Part shown: positions 1-10,345 of the stretch, piece after piece
Layout of the letters: each line of letters begins with the position of its first letter
Position numbering within the stretch: the first letter of the stretch is position 1
Assembly (NCBI GenBank): GCA_003255025.1
Contig: QANY01004052.1
Location: forward strand, 496,001-560,000
Length of the DNA: 64,000 nt
Source of the DNA: Datisca glomerata
Taxonomy: Eukaryota; Streptophyta; Magnoliopsida; Cucurbitales; Datiscaceae
Reading direction: 5' to 3'
Made by a program: the position numbers and the translations under genes
The notes under the pieces: model-generated
Told to the model about the DNA's origin: nothing
The model's database searches: none
The model's input: only the letters and a program-made list of their open reading frames with translations

Positions 1-2
1 AA

Positions 3-150
3 GTCAGGTTCTTGAAACAACTCTCTCACAACAAGATCGTTATGGTCACATTCCATGCTTCATGGGTGACCATGCTTCATGGGTGAAACAAGTAAGGTTC
101 GTGAAACAACTCCCTCGCAACAAGATCGTTATGGTCACATTCCATATTTT
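3..150. repeat. 89-bp direct duplication inside the transposase 5' part
   Basis: The segment around 5-55 recurs at 94-144 with few changes; the shared string ACAAGATCGTTATGGTCACA starts at 31 and 120, giving a period of 89 bp. A nested duplication of CATGCTTCATGGGTGA lies between the copies (54 and 70). The duplication continues beyond the window start. Confidence 0.8.
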
Positions 151-399
151 ATGGATGAAACAATGGCTGATAGTGATGAGAACAATGACAATAACAATTT
201 CCATTCAGGGGAGTATTACTGTGGGAGATATGATGATGATGATTGTCAACAAGATGTTAATGATGATCCTGATATTGGTGTTGATGATGATCTTGATTTT
301 GGGCTATATGAAGAAGTAATTCAGGATGATCCCTCTACCTTATCGGATTTGAATAGAAGACCAGAGGCTAATACACATCCTTCATCAATTGCCAAGTAA
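79..399 (+). pseudogene. Acidic N-terminal part of MuDR-type transposase
   Basis: An open frame of 106 codons that is very rich in Asp, Asn and Glu (runs of GAT/GAC) and ends in a stop at 397-399. Low-complexity acidic N-termini are common upstream of the MuDR zinc-binding region in MULE transposases, and the recognisable transposase begins about 200 bp downstream on the same strand. I therefore read it as the N-terminus of the same broken gene. On its own it shows no fold-specific motif, so it could also be unrelated low-complexity sequence. The 89-bp duplication at its 5' end probably altered the original start. Confidence 0.4.
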
Positions 400-592
400 C
401 ATTGCATCTTCGTCATGACCATCTTATAATGCTCTGAGATTATCATAACTAGAGGACTACGACCATGTAAGTGTCTCGGATATGTTAGATACAGAAGAAC
501 TCTACCAAGACAAAGAAGAGCTTCGAAGAATTGTTGGACTCTTGGCAATCCGTCAAAACTTTGAGCTTAAAGTCTTCAAATCCACACCGTAA

Positions 593-2098
593 TTGTTGGG
601 GATTGTTTGTGCTAAGAAAACATGTTCATGGAAGCTACAATCTATTAATGTGCGATGTTCAGAGTACTTTAAAATAAAAAAGTTCATAAATACTCATATG
701 TTCTCTTTTGACATCTTACAATACGATCATCGTCAAGCAACAAGTTTATTGATCGGTCATTGTATAAAGTCAAAATATATTGGTGTTGGACAGATTTATA
801 GGCCGAAAGATATCATCGAAGATATTCGTAAGGATTATCGCATCAAAATAAGCTATGATACAGCATGGAGGGCTAGGGAAGTTGCATTAGCTCGAGTTCG
901 ACGTTCACCTGAAAGTTCATATATAAGGCTCTCATCCTACTATCACATGTTAGAAGCGAAAAATCCAGGTATTGTTACTCATATAGAGACTGATGGACAT
1001 AACCATTTCAAATACTTCTTCATGTCGATTGGAGCCTTGATTCATGGGTTTCTTAATTGTATATGTCCCGTAATTGCTACTGATGGAACATCATTAAGAG
1101 AAAGGTATAGGGGGAAATGTTCATTGCAACTTCTAAGGGATGGGTATAACCAAGTATATCCACTTGCATTTGGGATTGCTGACTCTGAAAATGACGCATC
1201 ATGGAAATGGTTCTTTAATAAGCTGCACGAGGTTATTGCAGACTTGGTATTTGTGTCAAATAAAATGAAAGTCTAGCAAAGGGTATACAAACTGTCTTCC
1301 CACAATAATTTCATGGAGATTACATCTACCCTATGAGACTGAATATAAAATCAACGTTCAAAACTAGCAACATCAATCCTTTATTTTTGAAAGCAACCAA
1401 GGCCTATCGTATATCAGAATTTGAGGTATACATGACTATCATCAACTAAGTTCATCTCGAATGCATAAATAGCATACTAAAGGATGCTAGAGCCCTCCCA
1501 ATAACAATTTTAATATAGCATCTGTGTGATTTGATGCAACAATGGTATTATCAACGTCAGACAGGTACTTATGAGATGCACACACAGATGACCAAATGGT
1601 GTGAGAAGGAGCTTAAAAAGAATCATGATGTTTCTCACAGACTTTCAATGGCTGGCTTAGATATTCATGAGTTTCCTGCAAGTACTAGGGATAGAGAGCA
1701 TGTTGTGAACTTGCATAAAAAAACATGCACTTGTCATGAATTTGCAATACTCTTGTACACGTGCGTTAGCTTGTTGTCGAAGACGTAACATATATGCTTA
1801 CATCTTATGCTTGAAGTGTTATAAGGTTGAGGCTCTAGTGACAGCTAACGCATATACAATTCACCCCCTCGGAGATCATACAGACTGGACTATCAGTGCC
1901 GAGGTGAGAGAAAGAATTGTCTTGCCCCCTATGATGAGGCGGTCTAGTGGGAGGCCCAGGGAAAATAGAATACCATCTAGAGGCAAGGATGTACAACCAA
2001 ATAAATGTAGTCGATATGGTTTACGCGGACACAATAAACATACATGCAAACATCCTATCCACATTCACATGCGTGATGAATCACAACCAGGCACATAA
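593..2098 (+). pseudogene. MuDR/MURA-like transposase remnant
   Basis: Encodes a broken DDE transposase of the Mutator superfamily. Frame 593-1276 contains the MuDR N-terminal region (VCAKKTCSWKL near its start), the stretch KDYRIKISYDTAWRARE, then the MULE core with ATDGTSLRERYRGK (first catalytic Asp) and PLAFGIADSENDASWKWFF. The frame is lost after 1276. Frame 1531-1788 resumes with TKWCEKELKK and VNLHKKTCTCHEF, the CxC start of a SWIM zinc finger. Frame 1736-2098 ends with CSRYGLRGHNKHTCKHP, a CCHC zinc knuckle (Cx2C replaced by CSRYG, so partly decayed). This domain order is that of complete plant MULE transposases. At least two frameshifts and several stops between 1277 and 1530 show that it is inactive. 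Confidence 0.85.
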
Positions 2099-2234
2099 GC
2101 TTGTATGTATACTGTTAAAATTCTTTATGTATATTGTTTGATTTTTGTATAGATATTGTATCTATTTTATCCACCTAAATAGTTATTTGTTTTGGTTACA
2201 AAGCAAACTAATGCAAATTGCATATATTCTATGA

Positions 2235-2780
2235 CTACTTAAAGGGTTCAAGTAGTGATTTGGTTCAAGTAGTCACATTGTCTCTGGACAAATCACTGCA
2301 TGAGATAAAAATGATTACTTGAAGGGTTCAAGTAGTCATAAACCACTACTTGAACCCTTCAAGTAGTCATATTGTTTATTGTCCTCGGTTTATACAAATA
2401 GCAATGTAACTACTAGAACCCTTCAACTAGTCATATTGTTTATTGCCCTCAGTTTATACAGAGAGTATGTAACTACTTGAAAGCATTCAAGTATTATTTT
2501 TTAACTACTTGAAGGGTTTAAGTAATATTTTTTTACTACTTGAACCCTTTAGGTAGTTATATTATTTGTTACCCTCAAATTATTCAGAGAGCATGTAACT
2601 ACTTGAAGGTTTCAAGTAGTATGTTTTTTACTACTTGAACCCTTCAAGTAGTTATATTGTTTGTTGCTTTCAATTTATACAGAGAGTATGTAACTACTTG
2701 AACGGTTAAAGTATTATTTGTTAACTACTTGAAGGGTTCAAGTAGTATTTTTTACTACTTGATGGTTCAAGTAGCATTTC
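2235..2780. repeat. Palindrome array A
   Basis: Repeated near-palindromes of half-site ACTACTTGAA, a 3-bp centre GGG or CCC, and the complementary half-site. Spacers here share a text such as TTGTTTATTGCCCTCAGTTTATACAGA, given in pieces because of length: TTGTTTATTGCCC then TCAGTTTATACAGA. The array sits between the 3' ends of the convergent transposase and Ulp1 genes. Confidence 0.9.
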
Positions 2781-3009
2781 TGTCAACTGTTACTGAGCAA
2801 TCTAGACAGATAAATTAGCACCATCCATGCAGTAATCAATCTTGAACCCCTTATCAGTTTATAATTTCTTGAATTTCAACAACAAATATATCCAATAAAA
2901 AAACTTATTATCCAAAGAAATGTTTATAAGAATTCAGACATCCAAACAAAAAATAAAAAACAAAGTGTTCATAGTTTTACAAGACCTTCAAGTGGAGATG
3001 TACGACAAA

Positions 3010-3460
3010 AAAAGTCCACAGCCAAATATTTTACGAAATTGTGGCATAAGTTTCCACTTTATAGTTGTTAAATCTCGACCATAAACCAAGGCCTCCAAAA
3101 ATTTTAAGGCAAAAACACCACAATCAAACCTACAGAACAAAAGCAAAATAAATCAAATATCCTTCTTTCATAAATTAAGGTCATATGTATTAGAACAAAT
3201 CTCACTCGTTCCCTTACTGAGGAACTTTGACATGAGTTAGAGTCTATTCATCAAGTATTTTATGAACTTCTTTTCTATTTCATAAAAGTTTATAATTTTT
3301 AGTACACGAGGGGTAGATGGGTGAAGGGTCGCATTAGTGGACAGAGGTGGGCTCGTTGAGTGATGTTGTTCATTAAATTATAGAGTTTGACAGCTTGTTC
3401 ATTGAGGTCCAACTCTATGGTTATCCAGTGAGATTTGTTCACGTTCATAACAAACAAGAC
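3010..3460 (-). pseudogene. Ulp1-like (C48) cysteine protease core, decayed
   Basis: Read on the - strand, the segment gives SHWITIELDLNEQAVKLYNL (His codon 3430-3428, Trp 3427-3425) and then, in another frame, DCGVFALKFLEALVYGRDLT (Asp 3125-3123, Cys 3122-3120). These are the two hallmarks of Ulp1/SENP deSUMOylase folds: the HW...D block with the catalytic His, and the DCG block with the catalytic Cys. The usual Asp of the YDS motif is Asn here (LYNL), and the two blocks are out of frame with each other, so the enzyme is dead. It is the expected C-terminal end of the DUF1985 gene that begins at 6922. Too degenerate to appear as a single open frame. Confidence 0.7.
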
Positions 3461-4335
3461 CTATACAATAGTATTTCAGCAAACTTTGCATAAAATAACT
3501 TTTAAATGACATAATTTGAAAAATGTGTAAGAGTACATACTTGATCACATGAATCCCAATCTCTTCTAAAATGTGGTCTTAGCCCGACTATATAAGCTCA
3601 TAAATGGTCATTGTTTTCTAATGCAAATCTGAATGGATTAGCATCAAATAATTCACATCTACCAGACATGTTAGCCTACATTTGAGGTCAAAAAATTGAG
3701 CACTATAGCATACTCAGTTCACAATGAATTTGTACTTTGGAAAAAACATAAAAGCTTACCTGAAAAATAATGTCAGAAATATTGATTCATCGATCTAGGT
3801 GGAAGTGGTGAAGATCCCTCCAAATTTTGAGTGAGTGCTCATCATATTGAAGTGAAGATCCTTTCAATATGTTATATGTCGCAGAACTGAGCACATGATA
3901 CTACTTGAAGTCTTCAAGTAGTCAAAAAATTACTTGAAGGGTTCAAGTAGTCAAAAAAGACTACTTGAACCCTTCAAGTAGTCTCATGCCCGCTAGATTA
4001 CTTAATGCAAGAATAATAAATAACTATTTGAAGAGTTTAAGTAGTCAAAATACACTACTTGAAACCTTCAAGTATTCATAAAACACTATTGCAGAACATA
4101 ACAAAACTCTAATTGGTTGAATTATAAACTTATTTATAAATACGAACCATTGATTCCAACCATTCAACTAGATCCAACAACTTGGAGAAGAACTTCTTAC
4201 GAACAATTGAAATGCTAAGTTGGATGGTAGTGCTACAAAATAAAACTTATATGTACAATCATCTAACCTTATTTTAAACAAAACAAGACATATATGTACA
4301 TAAGTTCAGGAAATTACCAATCATCAACGGAGTAA
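3461..4335. other. Non-coding part of the Ulp1-MULE, with palindrome array B
   Basis: No frame could be supported here apart from array B, which lies at 3898-4085. The segment separates the acidic linker from the protease core of the - strand gene and may be an intron or decayed coding sequence. Confidence 0.5.
3898..4085. repeat. Palindrome array B
   Basis: A short cluster of four to six copies of the same palindrome (half-site ACTACTTGAA, centres GGG or CCC), some with one or two changes. It lies within the - strand Ulp1 gene region. Confidence 0.85.
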
Positions 4336-5300
4336 TACCACTGGTCAAATTTTTTCTCATCTTCTTCTGTTAGTTCATCAAAGGTTTGAATGGTAGTGAT
4401 GGGGCATCTTTCTCAAATTGTTCTATCCGACTTTGTTTTCTTGTCGGATCTGTCCATTGAGACTTAACATATTAGGAAAGAAAGTGCTTTCTCTTTCCAA
4501 CTCCCAAGCACCTCTACAACGTTTGATTCTGAAAGAGACTTGTCCACTTCTGAGTCATCCCCCTGAGAAGGTATCTCTACCCCCTCTGTCCCAGACTTTT
4601 CAGTAGGCATCTCAACATTTGTTTCTATAGTGGACTCATAGGTAGTAGACTTTTCCAATGAAGACTCAACCCCCTCAATAGGTAGATCTGGTTCTTTCTC
4701 AGAAGTGGGTTGTTCCTTTTCATTGGTTGTCTCTTTCAATAATTTAGTATCGTAATGTTGAAAATTTTGAGAAATGATGTTGGATGCGTTATCATCAGTA
4801 TCATCCAAAATTTCCCCCTTAGTACAATCTAAATTTATCACACTACCATCCAGCTTTTTCTTCATGTCCAACATCCATCTTGTCAAAATTGTTGTGACCA
4901 TCCTTACCAGCTTGGTCAAAAGAATGTTTATAAAAATCTTTCCCAATTGGGGATCTCACTTATTGATCAATAAGGACTTGTAACTTACCTACAATGCTTT
5001 TAAGTTCTTGCTTAATATCAGCAGCTTCTTTTTTCAGCATTGTTGATTCAGCCTTAAGTTCCTTAATATTTGAAGCCATGGCTCAACTTCTTTTTTGTCT
5101 CATGCATAAAAGCATGGACATCATCCTCCCCACTATCAATAATAGCCCCAAAAGCAATATACTCTAATAGTAGAACTTCTTCAGCCACAATTCCACTCTC
5201 AAGAAAAGGACTCGGGAAGTCCACTTCTTCCTCAGCAACAGCCCCAACTTCCTCAGCAACAGTCCTAACTTTATGAACTTCTACAAAAATTCTTTCAGAA
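4336..5300 (-). pseudogene. Acidic and coiled linker of the DUF1985-Ulp1 gene
   Basis: Three - strand stretches look protein coding. From about 5300 to 5085 the text is acidic with repeated VAEEV; from 5079 to 4987 it reads as a coiled-coil-like segment (SNIKELKAESTMLKKEAADI); 4946-4464 is an open frame of 160 codons rich in Glu, Ser and Thr (KETTNEKEQPTSEKEPDL); and near 4390-4330 DELTEEDEKKFDQWYYSVDD follows in a further frame. Long charged linkers between DUF1985 and the Ulp1 core are usual in this transposon gene family. Frames change between the pieces and I did not find clean splice sites, so this is an inferred fragment set, not a gene model. Confidence 0.5.
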
Positions 5301-5439
5301 TGGTTGTTGCTCTTCTTGGTCAGTTGGGTTCAGAGTCAAAAGAACCTTCAACTATAAATTAACACAAAAAACATGTCATTATTTGTTGAAAGATGCAGAT
5401 ATAAAGTAAGTTTCATGATTTATTTATATATATAAAATA

Positions 5440-5960
5440 CTTGATCTCTTCAACTAGTCATTTGTTCTGATTTTCAGATGCAAATGACTACTTGAAGGGT
5501 TCGAGTAATCGGATACTGCTACTTGAACTCCTCAAGTGGTGAACAAATGACTATTTGAATGGTTCAAGTAGTTAGACATAACTACTTGAATCATTCAAGT
5601 AGTTACTTATTTTGACTTCCAGAATCAAAATCACTATTAGAAGAGTTCAAGTAGTAAAAAATAATTGTTTGACCCCTTTAAATAGTTACATGTTTTGACT
5701 TTGAGAATGAAAATCACTATTTGAAGGGTTCAAGTAGTCAGATACAACTACTTGAACTCTTTAAGTAGTTACATGTTTTGACTTCCAGAGTCAAAATCAC
5801 TAGTTGAATGGTTTAAGTTGTTAGATATAACTACTTGAACGGTTCAAGTAGTCAGATACAACTACTTAAACCCTTTAAATAGTTACATGTTTTGACTTTC
5901 AAAATCAAAATCACCACTTAAAGGGTTAAAGTAGTCATATACAACTACTTGACTTGCCAC
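5440..5960. repeat. Palindrome array C with 83-bp higher-order period
   Basis: Palindromes with GGG and CCC centres alternate, and a third palindrome, TTTTGACT-TCCAG-AGTCAAAA, separates the pairs. The anchor AAAATCAC recurs with TCAC at 5631, 5714 and 5797, a period of 83 bp, then at 5911 after an extra palindrome pair. Confidence 0.9.
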
Positions 5961-5999
5961 TACAAAAATGATAAAACAAGAAAATCAAGTGTTCTTATC

Positions 6000-6922
6000 A
6001 ATTACAAGCGAAAATATCCTTCTGCAGTTCTTCATGTGACACAATGGTGTTAGTCGTCCAGTTAAGTAAACTTGAAAAATGATTAGCAACCTTTTTCGCA
6101 TACAGGTTTCCAATTGTGGGGATGACCTCATATGCCGAAACCTGTATAAATCAATAATAATTATTCTACACTAATTTTGGAAGCATAAGAAAAGAAGAAG
6201 GGAATGAAGATTGTTTTCCCAACCTTTTTCTTTTTCTTTTTTTGGCTTCCACCTGCTTCCTCATCATTAACTTATTTGGGAATGGCGTTCTTCAAAACTT
6301 GTACGGTCCTCTCAAAGCATACCTCCCCCCCTGGGTAACTATTGAAATCATCTAGATTATCAACTAGAATCACCCACCTATTATCAATCTTATTCCTTCT
6401 CTCATTCCCAATCAAAACATGCTCCAACAAACAAAGTAGCCCCAACCTCACAACATCATCATCCTCAACACCTTCGTTGCCAATAAAAACTTCCTTCAAC
6501 CACTTGTTGTTGATGCTGTTATCACGGTTGAAGTATTGATCCCTAATCCTATTAGAGACGACCTTGTTATATGTCCCAAGGTCAAGAGGAGTTCCACAGT
6601 GAAGGCTAGTTATCAAAGTAATTTCTATCTTAGAGAACTTTATTGATTTTCCAGCTATGAAAAAATACATCTCATCTTTACCAGTGAATTCCTTTGGCGT
6701 AGCTTTTCTAAGAAACAACTGATGACATATGATTTCAGAAAACTGGATACTCTGTATGTCCAACAAATGACCGAAACATGTCATTCTAAACTAAATCTTA
6801 TGAGATTCAGTGAGCTTTTCATTCAGTTTCGTAATAGCATTTAGGTTGGAGAGGCAGTTCACCTTTCTAAGGATAATTTCATCATCATTGAAGACCGTAG
6901 TCATCTGAATTTTAGGAGCCAT
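6000..6922 (-). pseudogene. DUF1985 domain of the transposon Ulp1 gene
   Basis: A frame starting at ATG 6922 runs to 6272 with only one in-frame stop, a TAG at 6793-6791. It begins MAPKIQMTTVFNDDEIILRK and after the stop contains FGHLLDIQSIQFSEI, LFLRKATPKEF, FFIAGKSIKFSKIEITLITS and LHCGTP, the typical DUF1985 block found N-terminal to Ulp1 proteases in plant MULEs. A downstream - strand piece at about 6141-6000 (SAYEVIPTIGNLYAKKV, then NWTTNTIVSHEELQKD) matches the end of the same domain, so 6271-6142 is probably an intron. The stop looks like a single C-to-T change of a Gln codon. The gene is the partner of the acidic linker and protease core further left. Confidence 0.75.
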
Positions 6923-6974
6923 ATATGTTGAAGGATGCATATATAAAGTTAGTATCATCATTTAACAAATGAAA

Positions 6975-7640
6975 GCACTTGATTGTGTACTGAAGGGTTA
7001 GAGTAGTTATATAAAACTACTTGAACCCTTCAAGTAGAAAACCAGTGACTACTTAAAGAGTTTAAGTAGTCAGATACAATTACTTGAACTCTTCAAGTAG
7101 TGACTTGTTCTGATTTTCAGAAATAAATCACTATTTGAAGGGTTCAAGTAATCAAATACATCTACTTGAACCCTTCAAATAATTACTTGTTTTGAATTTC
7201 AGGATTAAAATCACTACTTGAAGGGTTCAAGTAGTCAGATATACTACTTAAACCCTTCAAGTAGTGATTTATTTTGATTTTCAGATTCAAAATCATTACT
7301 TAAAGGGTTCAAACAGTAAGATTCACTACTTGAACCATTCAATTAGTGACTTATTTTCACTTCCAGAGTCAAAATCACTTTTTGAAGGGTTCAAGTAATC
7401 ATATACACTACTTGAACCCTTCACATAGTTACTTATTTTTACTTCCAGAGTCAAAATCACTACTTGAAGGGTTCAAGTAATCAGATACACTACTTGAACC
7501 CTTCAAGTAGTCACTCGATTTCACTTCAGAATCAAAAAGACTACTTGAAGTTTTCGAGTAGTGAGATACTGTTTTCAAATTGACTACTTGAAGGGTTTAA
7601 GTAGTCCTAAATAACTACTAGAACTCTTCAAGTAGCCAAT
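6975..7640. repeat. Palindrome array D with 82-bp higher-order period
   Basis: The anchor TCAC/TCAT after AAAA recurs at 7128, 7211, 7293, 7375, 7457 and 7539, a very regular 82-83 bp period. Each unit holds one GGG-centred and one CCC-centred palindrome, separated by CAGATAC, plus the TTTTGACT...AGTCAAAA palindrome. The array lies just upstream of the DUF1985 start codon. Confidence 0.93.
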
Positions 7641-8164
7641 GAATTCAAATGATCATCACATTCATCTATAAAAAAACATCAACCAATCTAGACATGCAGA
7701 AAGTTATAATCATCAAGAGGGACTACCTAAAGCCTAGATGATTTTTTCCTAACCTCGGATTTGAAAAAGTCCAGTAAGAAGAATAAAAGAAAAGGTTACA
7801 AAATTCAAGTCCTTTTCTGCGTCCAAATAAAATAACGGGTACATGAATTTTTCTATAGGTGGGTGTTCGTGCCTAGTTATCATGCCGGGGTGCTATGGAA
7901 ACAGAAAAAGAAGATGACTTGTAGGGACTGTCTTGCTGAAGAAGGAGCATAAAAGATGCAAGAAGAGAAAGCACATATAAGAATGGGACGAAGAGGAAGA
8001 AGAGAGCAATGAGCGTAAAGAGAAGAAAGAGAAACAGAAGAGACACGAAGAAAGATTGTGAAGCAAGTAAGCGTCTTTTCCTACTTCATGTGTAACTGCC
8101 TTGGATAGTGTGTGAACAGTGAAGTTTGTTAGATTTAGTGTGCCAGAGGTATAAAATTCTGAGT
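7641..8164. other. Spacer between palindrome arrays
   Basis: Contains a purine-rich + strand stretch (about 7900-8060) whose - strand frame is Leu/Phe/Ser rich. I see no domain, repeat or RNA gene. It could be leader sequence of the - strand DUF1985-Ulp1 gene. Confidence 0.4.
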
Positions 8165-10345
8165 TTTGGAAAAGTATACATTTTTCAATTTGGCTAAGGA
8201 ATTTTATACCCTTTTTCAAAATAAAGAATTTTATACTCTTGGCCCACCAATTTCACATCATCACTTGCAATCTCTCTCTTCCCTCATCATTTATTTTTCT
8301 TTCTCAATGCACATGTCAAATCAATTTAATAATATCTTTTTCTTCTTTTTTATTTTTTAACAAAACGTTTTCTTCTACTTGAAGGGTTCAAGTAGTTTTT
8401 TATGACTACTTGAACTCTTCATGTAATTGTTCTTTGTCAGTAAACACTCACACATCACATGACTACTTGAAAAATTCAAGTAATTATTTATGACTACTTA
8501 AACCCTTCAAGTAGTTATTTTTTGTTTAGTCAGTCAGCAACCCAAATACTAGTGAGTACTTGAAGGATTCAAGTAGTTTTTTATGACTACTTAAACTATT
8601 CAAGTAATTATTTTTTTCGTTAGTAAGCAACTCATATATCAGGTGGCTACTTGAAATGACTACCTGAACCATTCAAATAGTTTTTTTATCAATCAATAAC
8701 TCATACACATGATGACTACTTGAAGGGTTCAGGTGGTTGTTTATGACTACTTGAACCCTCCAAATAGTTATTTTTCGTTTGGTCAGTCAGCAATTCAAAC
8801 ATCAGGTGACTACTTGAAGGGTTCAAATAGTTTTTTATAACTACTTGAAAGCTTCAATTAGCTTTTTATGACTACTTGAACATTTTTTGCTTCTAAAAAA
8901 ATAAGATAAAAGGAACGTTGAGTACTTGAAGGGTTTAAATAACTTTTTATGACAACTTGAATCCTTTAAGTACTCAACGCTCATCTTCTCCTATTTTTTG
9001 GACGCAAAAAAAGGTTAAAATAGTCATAAAAATCTACTTGAACCCTTTAAGTAGTCATAAAATCTATTTGAACCCTTCAAGTAGTCACCTGGTGTTTGCG
9101 TTGCTTACTGACAAAATAAAAAATCACTACTTGAAGGGTTCAAGTAGTTATAAATAACTACTTGAACCTTCAAGTAGTCATAAACAACTACTTGAACCCT
9201 TCAAATAGTCATATGATGTCTGGTTGCTGATTGACAAAAAAACTACTTGAAGAGTTTAAGTAGTCATAAAAGCTAATTGAACCCTTCAAGTAGTCACTTG
9301 GTGTATGAGTAATTGGCTGAAAAAAATAACCACTTGAAGTAAAAGCTACTTGAACCCTTCAAGTACTCAACGTTCATTTTTTCTTATTTTTTAAAAGTAA
9401 AAAAGTTCAAGTAGTTATAAAAAGCAACTTAAATGGTTCAAGTAGTCATAAAAGCCATTTGATACCTTCAAGTAGTCACTAGTGTTTGAGTTCCTAATTG
9501 ATCAAATAAAAAACAAATATTTGAAGGGTTCAAGTAGTCATAAACAACTACTTAAACTTTCAAATAGTCACAAATAACTACTTGAACCCTTCAAATAGTC
9601 ATATGATGTATGGTTGCTGATTGACGAAAAAAACTACTTGAAGAGTTCAAGTAGTCATTAAAGCTACTTGAACCCTTCAAGTAGTCACCTGGTGTATGAG
9701 TAATTTGGCTGAAAAAAATAACCACTTGAAGTAAAAGTTGTTTGAACCCTTCAAATACTCAACGTTCAATTTTTCTTATTTTTTGGACGTAAAAAAGTTC
9801 AAGTAGTTATAAAAAGTTACTTGAATGGTTCAAGTAATCATAAAAGCTATTTGATACCTTCAAATAGTCACTAGTGTTTGAGTTCCTAACTGATCAAATA
9901 AAAAACAAATATTTGAAGGGTTCAAGTAGTCATAAACAACTAATTGTACCATTCAAGTAATCACCTAGTGTATAAGTAATTGACTAAAAAGAATAACTAC
10001 TTGAATCGTTTAAATAGTCATAAATAATTACTTGAAAGGTTCAAGTAGTGATAAACAACTACTTGAACCCTTCAAGCAGTTATCTGGTGTATTAATATTG
10101 ACTAACAAAAAAATAATTATTTGAAGGGTTTAAATAGTCATAAAAAAATAAATTATTTGAACCCTTCAAGTATAAGAAAAATTTCGTTGAAAAATAAAAA
10201 AGAAGAATATATTATTATATTGATTTGATATGTATATTGAGAAAAAAAAATGATGAGAGAAAATAGAGATTATAAGTGGTGATGTTTTATTTTAAAAATA
10301 GTATAAAATTTCTTAACAAATTAAAAAGATATAATTTTTTAAATA
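8165..10345. repeat. Large foldback (inverted repeat) built from palindrome array E
   Basis: The two arms are reverse complements centred near 8947. At the centre, AAGATAAAAGGAACGTTGAG (about 8900-8921) faces CTCAACGCTCATCTTCTCCT (about 8975-8994). At the outer ends, GGCTAAGGAATTTTATACCC (about 8199-8218) and the following text face the TATAAAATTTCTTAACAAAT region near 10292-10311, and TTTAATAATATC near 8325 faces GATATATTATTA-type text near 10210. In between, both arms are filled with the 23-bp palindrome and spacers of the form TCAGTAAGCAACTCA in one orientation and its complement in the other. The left arm is about 780 bp and the right arm about 1400 bp, the excess being explained by tandem duplication in the right arm. 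Confidence 0.85.
9085..9960. repeat. Tandem duplication of about 391 bp in the foldback right arm
   Basis: AACTACTTGAAGAGTT occurs at 9241 and 9632, and TCATATGATGT followed by TGGTTGCTGA at 9209 and about 9599. The copies share the same order of palindromes and spacers with only scattered changes. A partial third copy follows. This explains why the right arm is longer than the left. Confidence 0.85.

Larger units (their letters stand above)
1..10345. mobile_element. Decayed MULE-type transposon with transposase and Ulp1 genes and palindromic arrays
   Basis: Composite assignment. A MuDR-like transposase reads on the + strand up to 2098, and a convergent - strand gene carries DUF1985 (6922-6000), an acidic linker (about 5300-4336) and a Ulp1/C48 protease core (3460-3010). 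MULEs that carry Ulp1-like genes together with DUF1985 are an established plant class (Kaonashi-type or KI-MULEs). All non-coding intervals between the modules contain arrays of one 23-bp palindrome, which ties the segment together. The left end lies outside the window. The right end is inferred from the outer limit of the foldback near 10345; I could not define a classical terminal inverted repeat or a 9-bp target duplication. All coding parts carry stops or frameshifts, so the element is not autonomous. Confidence 0.65.

Noticed and set aside
5440..7640. Repeats with spacers suggesting a CRISPR array
   Set aside because: The repeats are diverged, occur in both centre types, and have spacers that are themselves repeated; the locus is plant nuclear DNA beside transposon genes and no cas genes are present.
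7893..8360. Short frames at the left side of the foldback as genes
   Set aside because: Low-complexity Leu/Ser/Phe composition, no motifs, and part of the text belongs to the inverted-repeat arm.
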